From Pseudohaliea sp964438205 (GTDB taxonomy: Bacteria > Pseudomonadota > Gammaproteobacteria > Pseudomonadales > Halieaceae), in the NCBI GenBank assembly GCA_964438205.1, contig CAYTJQ010000036.1, positions 1 to 34,971 on the forward strand: DNA of 34,971 nucleotides. Reading direction: 5' to 3'. Position numbers and translations under genes: made by a program. Below are positions 14,749-22,549 of the stretch, piece by piece. How positions within the stretch are numbered: the stretch's first letter is position 1; every line of letters begins with the position of its first letter. Under the pieces are notes generated by a model. It was not told the DNA's origin, did not search any database, and saw only the letters and a list, made by a program, of their open reading frames with translations.

Positions 14749-16308
14749 ATGAGCACAGCGCTGCTTCTATCCGTCATCCTGACACCACTTCTGCTCGCCG
14801 CCTGCTGGTTCTGGCCACGACTGCGCACGATGGCACGCTTTCTTGTTCCCCTCGCACCGCTACCGGCGTTGACCGTCGCCCTGCTGGGTGCGGAGGGGCA
14901 GCTGGAGCTGCCGTGGCTGCTGCTTGGAGCAAGCTGGGGTCTGGACGCTACCGGTCGCCTGTTCCTCGGTCTAACCGCTGCGCTCTGGCTTGCGGCCGGG
15001 ATCTACGGCCTTGGCTATCTGTCTCGAGACCCGAACCGATCCGCGTTCCAGCTGGCCTGGCTGTTGACCCTGGCCGGAAACCTGGGTCTCGCCATCTCGC
15101 AGGACATGCTCAGCTTCCTGCTTTTCTTTACCCTGATGAGTGTTGCCGCCTACCCGCTCATCATCCACGACCGCCGGGCCGAGAGCCTGCACGCGGGGAA
15201 GATCTACATCGTGCTCGTCGTGGTCGGGGAACTGCTGCTGTTCTGGGCGACCGTCATCACAGCGAGCGAAACCGGGGAGCTGGAGCTGAAAGCGGCATCG
15301 ACAGCACTGACCCACGCGCCGCACTGTGGCCTGGTTTCGATACTGTTACTGATCGGTTTCGGCATCAAGGTCGGCATCATGCCGTTCCATAGCTGGCTAC
15401 CCCTCGCCCACCCTGCCGCCCCGGCTCCGGCCAGCGCTGTGCTTAGCGGTGCCATGATCAAGGCCGGCCTCCTCGGCTGGATGCGCTTCCTGCCGGCGGG
15501 TGCTGCACCGCTTTCCCCGGCAGGTGACCTGCTTCTTGTCCTTGGTCTGGGGTCCACCTTCCTGGCGGTGCTGATTGGCCTCGTGCAGCACAACCCGAAG
15601 ACGGTGCTCGCCTATTCGAGTATCAGCCAGATGGGCCTTGCCTCCATGGTCGTGGGCGCCGGGCTGCTGATGCCGGAGATCCGGGCCGGACTCACGACGA
15701 TCCTTCTCGTCTTTGTCACTCATCACGGTATCGCGAAGGCCGCCCTGTTCCTCGGCACCGGGCTCGCCCAGGCATCACTGGCAAAGCGCTGGCAGCGCGC
15801 CCTGGTCGCTGCCGGCCTGGCGCTCGCTGCAGCCTCCCTCGTGGGCCTTCCAGGCACCGTGGGTTATGTCGCCAAGAAAGCGCTTGCAGACGGGGCCGGC
15901 CATTTCATCACGGTATGGGGCCCAGCCCCGGCCTGGCTTTTGACGGCAAGCGCTGTGGCAACGGCGTTACTGCTGTGTCGCTTCCTCGTGCTCACCTGGC
16001 CCGGCGTCCGGAAATCCGCAGGAGCGGTTCCGCCCCCGGCGATGGCCTGCGGCTGGGTTCCGCTGCTCGCGGCGATCATCGGCCTGGCCGCGTTGCCGGG
16101 CCTCATCACACCTGCAGCACCCGACTGGCACAGCTACACCCCCGCCAAGCTCTGGGCAGCCAGCTGGCCGGCCCTGTGCGCCCTGCTCGTCGCCGCCCTG
16201 GCCCTGCGCAAACCGCTCCCGTTCAACATTCCGACGGTGCCGGCCGGCGATCTCGTCGTCCCCGTGGAGCGCTTTCACTCCGCCTTGAAGCGGTCATTTT
16301 CAAGGTAG
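14749..16308 (+). CDS. Orphan complex I/Mrp-like proton-conducting membrane subunit
   Basis: 519 aa with about 14 membrane helices, of the PF00361 family (NuoL/M/N, MrpA/D, Hyf/Hyc, DabB). Conserved channel residues are visible: Lys207 in FGIKVGIMPFHSWLPLAHP, Lys238 in GAMIKAG, Lys284 in PKTVLAYSSISQMG, His325-His326 and Lys330 in THHGIAKAALFL, and Lys376-Lys377 in the late GTVGYVAKK helix. The TM5 glutamate essential in NuoL and MrpD aligns with Thr128 in LLFFTLMSVAAYPLII. Glu161 in the next helix is the nearest acidic residue. None of the usual partners (other Nuo or Mrp genes, a hydrogenase, DabA) is nearby. It may serve a distant complex, such as a carbon-uptake or antiporter system, or a new one. 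The 3' end overlaps the convergent EamA gene by nine bases. Confidence 0.88.
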   Translation: MSTALLLSVILTPLLLAACWFWPRLRTMARFLVPLAPLPALTVALLGAEGQLELPWLLLGASWGLDATGRLFLGLTAALWLAAGIYGLGYLSRDPNRSAFQLAWLLTLAGNLGLAISQDMLSFLLFFTLMSVAAYPLIIHDRRAESLHAGKIYIVLVVVGELLLFWATVITASETGELELKAASTALTHAPHCGLVSILLLIGFGIKVGIMPFHSWLPLAHPAAPAPASAVLSGAMIKAGLLGWMRFLPAGAAPLSPAGDLLLVLGLGSTFLAVLIGLVQHNPKTVLAYSSISQMGLASMVVGAGLLMPEIRAGLTTILLVFVTHHGIAKAALFLGTGLAQASLAKRWQRALVAAGLALAAASLVGLPGTVGYVAKKALADGAGHFITVWGPAPAWLLTASAVATALLLCRFLVLTWPGVRKSAGAVPPPAMACGWVPLLAAIIGLAALPGLITPAAPDWHSYTPAKLWAASWPALCALLVAALALRKPLPFNIPTVPAGDLVVPVERFHSALKRSFSR

Positions 16309-17187
16309 AAGGGTACGTCGCCGCCGCAGGCGCAGCACGCCGGTCGCAATGGCCGTGCCCAGGAGTGTGGCGATCATGCCGGCGATGACCTGCAGCGACA
16401 GGCTTTCCCCGAGCAGCAGCACTCCCCAGGCAAGCGCGCTGACCGGGACCAGCATGGTAACGGTCGATGTTGCCGTTGCTCCCGCGCTGGAGAGCAGGCT
16501 GAAGTAGAGCAGCAGTGCGCCCGAGGTGCTGAGGGCGGCCAACCCCAGCGCCGAGCCCCACGCCAGTGAACTCACCGGCGCGGCCGGCCAGAGCAGGATC
16601 GTCGGCAGCAGTAACGCAAGCGCCGCGACCGCACAGCTGCCGGCGGCCAGCACGCGGCTCGGCAGGTGGGCCAGGTGCGTACGCGAGTAGTTCCCGCCGA
16701 AGCCGTAGCACAGCGTGGCGGCCAGGGCAGCCAGGATGAACCAGCCGTCGCCCCCCGCCTCGAAATCGAGGCGCCCGGAAGAGAGCACGCCGACGCCCGC
16801 CAGCGCCAGCGTGAGCCCGATGATCTGTTCGCGCAGTATCGGCGTGGCAAAGAACGCCATGCCAATGAGTGCCGTTGCCACGGGGGTGGCCGCGTTGATC
16901 AGCGAGGTGAAGCCCGCCTCCAGGCCGACGGTAGCGAACGCCAGCAGCGAGTACGGCAGCGCGGCAGTGCTGAGGCCGAGGATCACCAGCGGCCTCGCGT
17001 TGGCGCGCAGCAGGCGCAGGTGCTCACGACTGGCCAGGAGCGGTAACAGGAGCAGTGCGCCGAGCCCCATGCGCACGCCGATGAGACTGACCGGTCCGAA
17101 CTCCGGCGCCGCCACCCGCATGAAGATGAAGGAAAACCCCCACAGCGAGGACAGCAGGAGCAGGCGCGCGGTATCGGCAGGCGACAT
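16300..17187 (-). CDS. EamA-family drug/metabolite transporter
   Basis: 295 aa with about ten membrane helices arranged as two EamA repeats (PF00892). The first starts LLLLSSLWGFSFIFMRVAAPEFGPVSLIGVRM (9-40) with the expected WG.sF..r motif. The second starts GWFILAALAATLCYGFGGNYSRTHL near residue 147. The C-terminus ends in a basic tail (LRLRRRR). The family exports amino acids, nucleosides or other metabolites across the inner membrane; the substrate cannot be told. The start lies 27 bases after the BatD-like gene, on the same strand, so it may be the last gene of the MoxR operon transcript. Its 3' end overlaps the convergent antiporter-like gene by nine bases. Confidence 0.9.
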   Translation of the reverse strand: MSPADTARLLLLSSLWGFSFIFMRVAAPEFGPVSLIGVRMGLGALLLLPLLASREHLRLLRANARPLVILGLSTAALPYSLLAFATVGLEAGFTSLINAATPVATALIGMAFFATPILREQIIGLTLALAGVGVLSSGRLDFEAGGDGWFILAALAATLCYGFGGNYSRTHLAHLPSRVLAAGSCAVAALALLLPTILLWPAAPVSSLAWGSALGLAALSTSGALLLYFSLLSSAGATATSTVTMLVPVSALAWGVLLLGESLSLQVIAGMIATLLGTAIATGVLRLRRRRTLLP

Positions 17188-17214
17188 GCAGCGCTAACCC
17201 CCCGCCACCCGCAT

Positions 17215-18477
17215 TCAGGGATTCAGCGGCACGAGCGCCCCGCCGCGCCGACGGCGGCGGGCGCGATGATAGCGCTGGCGCGCCTGCGCCAGGGCCTGCG
17301 CCAGCTGCCGCGGCTGCGGCGCCTGCCCGCGGCCGGCGAAACAGTGCGCACTCAGCGCCTCGATGGCTTCCTGCAGGGCCGCATCGCCGTAGTCGCGGGC
17401 AAAAGTCCGCGGCGACAGCCCCGGCTCGAGCCAGCTCAGCCAGCATTGCAAAGCGCTGTAACGCTGCACATCGGGCCCCGATCGCAGGGCGCGGCGAAGG
17501 TCCCTGAACGCCCGCGGCTCGGAAACGCGCCACGCCGCCAACCACTGCCGTGCCCGCGGCAACGCGGCGCGCCCCGCGACCAATGCGAGCACCAGCAAGG
17601 CGCCGCCCAGCAGCGCCGGCCACCCGCGCGCTGCGCCGTCCGCCACTGCGTCGGAGGCGTCCGCGACCACCGCCGGGCCCGAGACCGACAGCTGAAGCGC
17701 CTCGGCACGGGCGGTGCGGACCTCCCCGGCCTCCGTGTCCCAGTAGTCGATGGCCACGGCGGGCACGGTGTAGACGCCGCCGGCCTGGAACACCAGCGTG
17801 AGGCGCTCGCTGCGCGTTGCGAGCCCGTCGTCATCGGCGTAGCGCGGCGCATCGGCGTAGACCGACACCCTCCCCGACTCGACCAGGGCGTCGAGGTCCG
17901 GGGCGAGAGGCGGCAGGAACATCGAGGGCAGGCCGTCCAGGGCGGCCGTGTAGGTAAGCACTACCGCATCGCCCACCGCCAGCTCGCCGTCGTCGCCCTG
18001 CACGGCAAGAGAGACTTGCAGGTCGCGCCCTGCAAGGTACGGTTCCAGGCCCTCGGCGCCGGCGGGAACGGTGCCGCGGAAAAAAACCGGTGGCAGCGCC
18101 ACGTCGCGCACGATCGGGTCGGCGCCAGGGTCAGCATAGGTTACGCGCACAGTCGCACCTTCGATCCGGTAGCCGGCGGCCGCGAGCGGATAGACCTGGT
18201 ACTCCCTGACGATCCCGGACCAGCTCTCGCCATCGATGCGCTCGCTGGTCGGGAACGAGCTGTCCGCCGGCAGGCGGGTGATAGCGTTGACCAGCTCGAA
18301 GTCCGGGTAGACCGGCGGCCGGGGGAACCAGGTGGGTACCAGCACCGTGACGCGCAGCGACAGGGCTTCGCCGACGCGCACCGTTTCCGGGGTCACCGCA
18401 ACGCGCACCAGGGGATCGACCTGCGCGCCGGCAGCTAGCGCCCAGAGCAGGAGCGAAAGTGACAGCAGCCTCCTCAC
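17215..18477 (-). CDS. BatD-like membrane protein
   Basis: 420 aa from the GTG at 18477, which overlaps the TPR gene stop by four bases (GTGA). A signal peptide (RRLLSLSLLLWALAAGAQ) leads into a beta-rich extracytoplasmic part with two immunoglobulin-like segments: RVAVTPETVRVGEALSLRVTV and LQVSLAVQGDDGELAVGDAVVLTYTAAL. One membrane helix near residue 300 (WPALLGGALLVLALVAG) is followed by a basic, alpha-helical cytoplasmic tail ending in a run of arginines. This is the architecture of BatD ('oxygen tolerance' protein, PF13584). It is the last Bat gene of the operon. BatD is thought to bridge the VWA membrane proteins to periplasmic substrates, but its biochemical role is unproven. Confidence 0.85.
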   Translation of the reverse strand: MRRLLSLSLLLWALAAGAQVDPLVRVAVTPETVRVGEALSLRVTVLVPTWFPRPPVYPDFELVNAITRLPADSSFPTSERIDGESWSGIVREYQVYPLAAAGYRIEGATVRVTYADPGADPIVRDVALPPVFFRGTVPAGAEGLEPYLAGRDLQVSLAVQGDDGELAVGDAVVLTYTAALDGLPSMFLPPLAPDLDALVESGRVSVYADAPRYADDDGLATRSERLTLVFQAGGVYTVPAVAIDYWDTEAGEVRTARAEALQLSVSGPAVVADASDAVADGAARGWPALLGGALLVLALVAGRAALPRARQWLAAWRVSEPRAFRDLRRALRSGPDVQRYSALQCWLSWLEPGLSPRTFARDYGDAALQEAIEALSAHCFAGRGQAPQPRQLAQALAQARQRYHRARRRRRGGALVPLNP

Positions 18478-19136
18478 TGGTCCCGCTCCCGGCGCAGCTG
18501 CTCGATCCGGAAGCGCGTGCGCAGGAAATCGGCGGTGCGCGTATCCACGGTCCTCATCCATTTCTCCGCGGACTGCTTTTCGATAGTGCTGTCGCGGGTG
18601 ATCTCGATCGACTTGCCGTGGTTGTCCTCGTTGTCGAAGGTGACGTCATCCGCCCCCAGCTCCGATTCGTCTTCGGTGTCGCTCTGCTCGCGCTGCTCCT
18701 CGATGTAGTCCAGGGTCCACCACGCCAGGGCCAGGTTGTCGCCGGCCTCCACCCACGCCGGCGCCATCGCCACCGCCTGCTCGAAGGCCTTGATGGCGCC
18801 GCGGTAGTCGCGCCCCTTGTACAGCGCGTTGCCGCGATTGTAGAACCCCTCGGCGCTGGGGAGCCTGCCGAAAGCAGCGGCCGCCGCCTCGTACTTGCCG
18901 CCGCGGTAGGCCGCAACGCCCTGCCAGGCGGGATCCTCGAAGCGTTCGAGGGCGCGCGCGTAATCCCGGTCGTGGAATGCCCGGGTGCCCTGCTGGTCCC
19001 GCGAGAGCCACAGGTCGGCGAAAGCCTGTACGCCGGCGGACTCACGGGCCAGCGCCAGCAGCGCCACCACGGTCACCAGCGCAAGCTGCACGCCGGGCCG
19101 GCGGAGGCGGGACACAATCGGGCGCCGGCTCACCAT
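18474..19136 (-). CDS. BatC-like TPR membrane protein
   Basis: 220 aa from the ATG at 19136, which overlaps the upstream stop by seven bases; a GTG at 19133 would fit as well. A single membrane helix (about 17-30) is followed by tetratricopeptide-type helices: FADLWLSRDQQGTRAFHDRDYARALERF (39-66), YRGGKYEAAAAAFGRLPSAEGFYNRGNALYKGRDYRGAIKAFEQAV (77-122) and a third at 126-150. A highly acidic linker (EEQREQSDTEDESELGADD, 146-164) and a charged C-terminal helix rich in R and E follow. This matches the TPR protein set between the second VWA gene and BatD in MoxR/Bat operons. It should scaffold protein contacts at the membrane. The longer upstream reading is rejected because it would run 55 bases into the BatB gene. 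Confidence 0.85.
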   Translation of the reverse strand: MVSRRPIVSRLRRPGVQLALVTVVALLALARESAGVQAFADLWLSRDQQGTRAFHDRDYARALERFEDPAWQGVAAYRGGKYEAAAAAFGRLPSAEGFYNRGNALYKGRDYRGAIKAFEQAVAMAPAWVEAGDNLALAWWTLDYIEEQREQSDTEDESELGADDVTFDNEDNHGKSIEITRDSTIEKQSAEKWMRTVDTRTADFLRTRFRIEQLRRERDQ

Positions 19137-20116
19137 CGCATCGTCCAGCCGCGGCGGAACCAGGAGAGCGACAGAAGCAGCGCGGGCCACAGGGCCAGCC
19201 AGGCCTGGTCCTCCCAGCGCGCATCAGGGTCATCCGCCGCCAGCTGCCGGGACGAGATGTGACGCAGCAGTGCCCGCGTATCGCCGTCATCCGCCGCTGC
19301 CCTGATCACGGGCACGCCCGCTTCCCGCTCGACACGCCGGAGCGGCCCGGGGTCGATGCGCGTAGCCAGCCGCTCGCCACTCGGCGCCAGCGCCGGCGAG
19401 CCGTCGGGCAGCAGCGCGACCCCGCCCTCTTCCCGGCCGACGACAAGGCTGACGACGGCGGGTGCGCCGGCCGCCGCCCCGAAGCGCGTGAGCGCGGGAA
19501 CGTCCGCGTTCTCGAAGCCGTCGTTGATGAACAGGACCGTCGCCCGGGCACTGTCGTCGCCGAGGAGTTGCCGGGCAAGCGGCAGCGCTTCCGCTGCGCG
19601 GCTCCCGACGACCGGCATGATGGCCGGGTCGAGGCTCTCGAGGAAGGTCTGCAGCACCTGGACATCGTTCGTCGGGGGCATCACCACGTGGGCAGAGCCG
19701 GCATAGGCAAGCAGTGCCGTGCGCGAGCCGGTGCGCGCCTTCACCAGGTCGAGGACCTCGTAACGGGCGCGGTCGAGCCGGGTGGGGAGCAGCTCGTTGC
19801 TGCGCATGGAATCGGAGACTTCGATGGCGATAACCAGGGGCGCAGCTTCCCGGAACCAGGGGCTCTGCTGCTGGCTCCAGGTCGGGCCGGCGGTAGCCAC
19901 GGCCAGGCACAACATGACCAGCGCGACGCCGTCGACCGCACGCAGGCGGGCGGCGCCGTCGCGGTCGATGGTCAGCGCATCGCGCAGGTGCGGTGCCAGG
20001 AAAGTTTCACCGCGCGGCGAAGCCTGGCCCCGCCGTCGCACCAGCCACCAGGTCAGGGCGATGACGGGCACCGCCAGGAGCCAGAGGGGGCGCAGGAAGT
20101 GAAAGGCCTCGATCAC
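19130..20116 (-). CDS. BatB-like VWA-domain membrane protein
   Basis: 328 aa. Two N-terminal membrane helices (about 9-25 and 62-78) and a C-terminal helix (about 306-320) frame a von Willebrand A domain (about 93-290). The metal-ion-dependent adhesion site normally reads DxSxS. Here it is E99-V-S101-D-S103 in VIAIEVSDSM, so the first Asp is Glu. The FINDGFENADV segment carries the distal acidic residue. The protein starts four bases before the end of the BatA-like gene. Paired VWA proteins are standard for this operon; the cytoplasmic MoxR ATPase is thought to act on VWA partners in a way analogous to chaperone and metal-insertion systems. The VWA assignment is firm; naming it BatB rests on order. 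Confidence 0.88.
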   Translation of the reverse strand: MIEAFHFLRPLWLLAVPVIALTWWLVRRRGQASPRGETFLAPHLRDALTIDRDGAARLRAVDGVALVMLCLAVATAGPTWSQQQSPWFREAAPLVIAIEVSDSMRSNELLPTRLDRARYEVLDLVKARTGSRTALLAYAGSAHVVMPPTNDVQVLQTFLESLDPAIMPVVGSRAAEALPLARQLLGDDSARATVLFINDGFENADVPALTRFGAAAGAPAVVSLVVGREEGGVALLPDGSPALAPSGERLATRIDPGPLRRVEREAGVPVIRAAADDGDTRALLRHISSRQLAADDPDARWEDQAWLALWPALLLSLSWFRRGWTMRW

Positions 20117-21099
20117 GCCGGGCGCCTCAACCGGGCGCGGCGGAGCAGGAGCACGGCGTAGGTCCCCAGCAGCAGCAGGAGCGCGAGGCCGGCCGGCCAG
20201 TGCACGACCGACGACCGCGGGCGCCAGCTCTCGCTGCGCACGTCGGCCGCCGCGAGCGCATCGATGCGGGCGTAGACGGACGCCAGGGCAGTCTCGTCCT
20301 CGGCATCGAAGAACAGGCCACCGGTGCGCTCGGCGATGTCCTCGAGCACGGTGAAATCAACACGGTCCTCACCGGTAGCCTCCCTGTCGCCGATACCGAT
20401 CGTGTACACGGCGATGCCTTCGGCGGATGCAATCGCGGCCGCATTGACCGGCGTCATGTTGCTGACCGTATCGTTGCCGTCCGTCAGCAGGATCATGAGC
20501 CGGTGATCGACCGCGCTGGCCTCGAAGGCATGGATGGCGAGGCCGATGGCGTCCCCCAGGGCGGTCTGTACGCCCGCCATGCCGACCTCCAGGAGCTGCA
20601 CGAGCTCCAGGGCCGTCGCCAGGTCCCGCGTGAAGGGCAGCTGGATATAGGCGCGATCGCCGAAGACGATGAGGCCGATGCGATCGTGCTCGCGGGCGGC
20701 TATGAAGTCGCTCACCACGCGCTGTACCGCTTCGAAGCGCGAGACCACGGCGTCCTCGCCGTCGGGGAAGTCGCGGTAGTCCATGGAGCCGGAGAGATCG
20801 ATGGCGAGCATGATGTCGCGCGCAGCCTCCGTGCGGACAATGGGCTCACCGATACGCTCGGGCTTTGCCACGGCGATCACGAGCAGGCACCAGGTCACTG
20901 CCGCCACCAGCAGCTGCCAGCGGCTTCGCCGCAGCACGACCGCGCCCTCCCCCGCCGTTGCGCCGGCGGCGTTCACGACCTGCTCGAAAAAGGGGATGCG
21001 CAGCGCCGCCACGCGCTTGCGCCTGGGCGGCACGAGGAGCATGACGAGCACAGGGAGCGGGAGGCACAGGAGCGCCCAGGGACAGGCCAGCTCAAGCAT
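20113..21099 (-). CDS. BatA-like VWA-domain membrane protein
   Basis: 328 aa. An N-terminal helix (about 8-23) and a second (about 63-77) precede a von Willebrand A domain with an intact metal site D101-L-S103-G-S105 in IMLAIDLSGSM. GMAGVQTALGDAIGLA supplies the Thr, and MILLTDGND the distal Asp. A C-terminal helix (WPAGLALLLLLGTYAVLLLRR) anchors it. The insertion DYRDFPDGEDAVVSRF after the metal site is typical of BatA. Members of this family sit in the inner membrane with the VWA domain facing the cytoplasm or periplasm, depending on the model. The ATG overlaps the DUF4381 gene by eight bases. Confidence 0.9.
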   Translation of the reverse strand: MLELACPWALLCLPLPVLVMLLVPPRRKRVAALRIPFFEQVVNAAGATAGEGAVVLRRSRWQLLVAAVTWCLLVIAVAKPERIGEPIVRTEAARDIMLAIDLSGSMDYRDFPDGEDAVVSRFEAVQRVVSDFIAAREHDRIGLIVFGDRAYIQLPFTRDLATALELVQLLEVGMAGVQTALGDAIGLAIHAFEASAVDHRLMILLTDGNDTVSNMTPVNAAAIASAEGIAVYTIGIGDREATGEDRVDFTVLEDIAERTGGLFFDAEDETALASVYARIDALAAADVRSESWRPRSSVVHWPAGLALLLLLGTYAVLLLRRARLRRPA

Positions 21100-21574
21100 C
21101 GTGATGCCTGATCCAGCGACGCGCCGCCACGATCACCGCCGCCGGGTCCTCGACGCGCTGATAAGCCACTGCCGCAAGCATCGGGGCCGTTTCCCGTACC
21201 AGGCTGTCACCGGGAGCCTTCTCGGTGAGAAAGCTCGCCCAGGCGTGCCCATGCAGCGCTGCGACCGGCTCACGGGTGTAGGCGCTCATTGCCGTTCGCT
21301 TGAGCACGATCCCCACGCCGGCCAGGGCATCGGGATCTGACTGCAGCTGCCGTTCGATGCGCTCGAGCTCGACCTCGGCGTCGCGCCGGTACCGGTTGCG
21401 GCGCCACTTGAGAAAGCCGTGCACCAGCAGGATCGCGAAGACGGCAAGTACCCAGGCGCCGAGGATTCGCCAGCCGACCGTCGTCGGGAACATCGACACG
21501 GGCGCCGGAAGGACCAGGTCGTGCAGCAGGTCGGCCAGCTGCGGCAGGCTGAGCCCCTCGAAGCGGCCGCTCAC
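21092..21574 (-). CDS. DUF4381 membrane protein
   Basis: 160 aa with one membrane helix at about 36-54 (ILGAWVLAVFAILLVHGFL) preceded by the short motif LSLPQLADLLHDLVLPAPVSMFPTTVGW that marks DUF4381 (PF14316), and followed by a basic stretch and a helical cytoplasmic domain ending in YQRVEDPAAVIVAARRWIRHH. The family is found almost only between the DUF58 and VWA genes of MoxR operons in proteobacteria, exactly its place here, with a four-base overlap upstream and an eight-base overlap downstream. The function is unknown; it may be an assembly factor for the VWA pair. Confidence 0.88.
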   Translation of the reverse strand: MSGRFEGLSLPQLADLLHDLVLPAPVSMFPTTVGWRILGAWVLAVFAILLVHGFLKWRRNRYRRDAEVELERIERQLQSDPDALAGVGIVLKRTAMSAYTREPVAALHGHAWASFLTEKAPGDSLVRETAPMLAAVAYQRVEDPAAVIVAARRWIRHHDA

Positions 21575-22512
21575 CGCGCGCGTCGCCGCGGCGCGAGCTG
21601 CCGCAGTTGCTCGCGCAGCTGCTGCAGCGTGTCTTCACCGGCGCTCAGGGGCAGCACCGACAGGTTGATGCGGTGCTGCCAGTCATGGATGCGGGCCAGC
21701 CGCTGCCGGGTGTAACCGCCGACGGCCGCGCGCACGCCCGCGGCGGAGAAATCCACCTCCGCCTGTGCCAGCGCATTGCCCACCACCTGCTTCCGCGCGG
21801 GAAACTCGCGCAGCGCCTGGGGATCGTAGACCAGCGAAAGCAGCACATCGTTGTGCGCGGCGAGCGAGCGGAGGCGCCGCTCCGTACTGTAATCGATGCC
21901 GTCGAAATCGGAGAACACGATAAGGAGGTGGTCGTGCCCCGCCGTCCGCGCGGCCCGGTCCAGCACGGCATTGAGCTGCCGGGTGCTCGCCTTGACCCGG
22001 CGATCGGCGCTGAGCCGGTTGTTCATCGCGGTGATGGCCTCGAGCAGCGCGAACACGGAACGGCGACTGCGTCGCGGCGCAACGACCCGGACCGCTTCGT
22101 CATCGAACACGATGCCGCCGACGCGATCCCCGGCACCGAGGATACGAAAGGCGGCGATCGTGGCCGCCTCCGCTGCTGTCACGGACTTCATGTTCAACTG
22201 CGACCCGAAGAACATCGCCATGCGCTGGTCGACCACCAGCAGCGCCGGCCGGTCGCGCTCCTCCGTGAACACGCGAACATGCGCGGAGCCGGTGCGGGCC
22301 GTGGCCTTCCAGTCAATGGCGCGCACGTCGTCGCCGGGCAGGTAGTTGCGCATCTCCTCGAAATTGAGGCCGCGCCCGCGCAGGCGGGACCCATGGCGGC
22401 CGCTGAGCACGCTGGCCGCCGGCTGCCGCGGCAGAAAGCTCAGGCCCGCAGCCGCCCCTTCGAGGCTTCGCAGGTAAGGCAGGGAAACATGAATGCGGTG
22501 GTCGTTTGCCAT
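21571..22512 (-). CDS. DUF58 domain protein (MoxR operon)
   Basis: 313 aa, cytoplasmic with no membrane helix. The DUF58 signature is clear in RGLNFEEMRNYLPGDDVRAIDWKATART near residues 46-73 (family consensus: y.pGDd.r.IdW.atAR). The C-terminal half has a VWA-like fold: LLVVDQRMAMFFG, LLIVFSDFDGIDYS. A metal site is not well conserved, since the DxSxS position reads DQRMAM. It is the second gene of the operon, 37 bases after moxR, and overlaps DUF4381 by four bases. DUF58 proteins are invariant partners of MoxR ATPases and are presumed to link the ATPase to the membrane VWA proteins; their activity is not established. Confidence 0.92.
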   Translation of the reverse strand: MANDHRIHVSLPYLRSLEGAAAGLSFLPRQPAASVLSGRHGSRLRGRGLNFEEMRNYLPGDDVRAIDWKATARTGSAHVRVFTEERDRPALLVVDQRMAMFFGSQLNMKSVTAAEAATIAAFRILGAGDRVGGIVFDDEAVRVVAPRRSRRSVFALLEAITAMNNRLSADRRVKASTRQLNAVLDRAARTAGHDHLLIVFSDFDGIDYSTERRLRSLAAHNDVLLSLVYDPQALREFPARKQVVGNALAQAEVDFSAAGVRAAVGGYTRQRLARIHDWQHRINLSVLPLSAGEDTLQQLREQLRQLAPRRRAR

Positions 22513-22549
22513 CGGGAATCAGTGCTCGTGGCTCGCCATGGGCCGCGGC

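Noticed and set aside
14749..16308. A DabAB carbon-uptake pair or an Mrp antiporter operon
   Set aside because: Only one PF00361 subunit is present and no DabA-like or further Mrp gene lies within the window.
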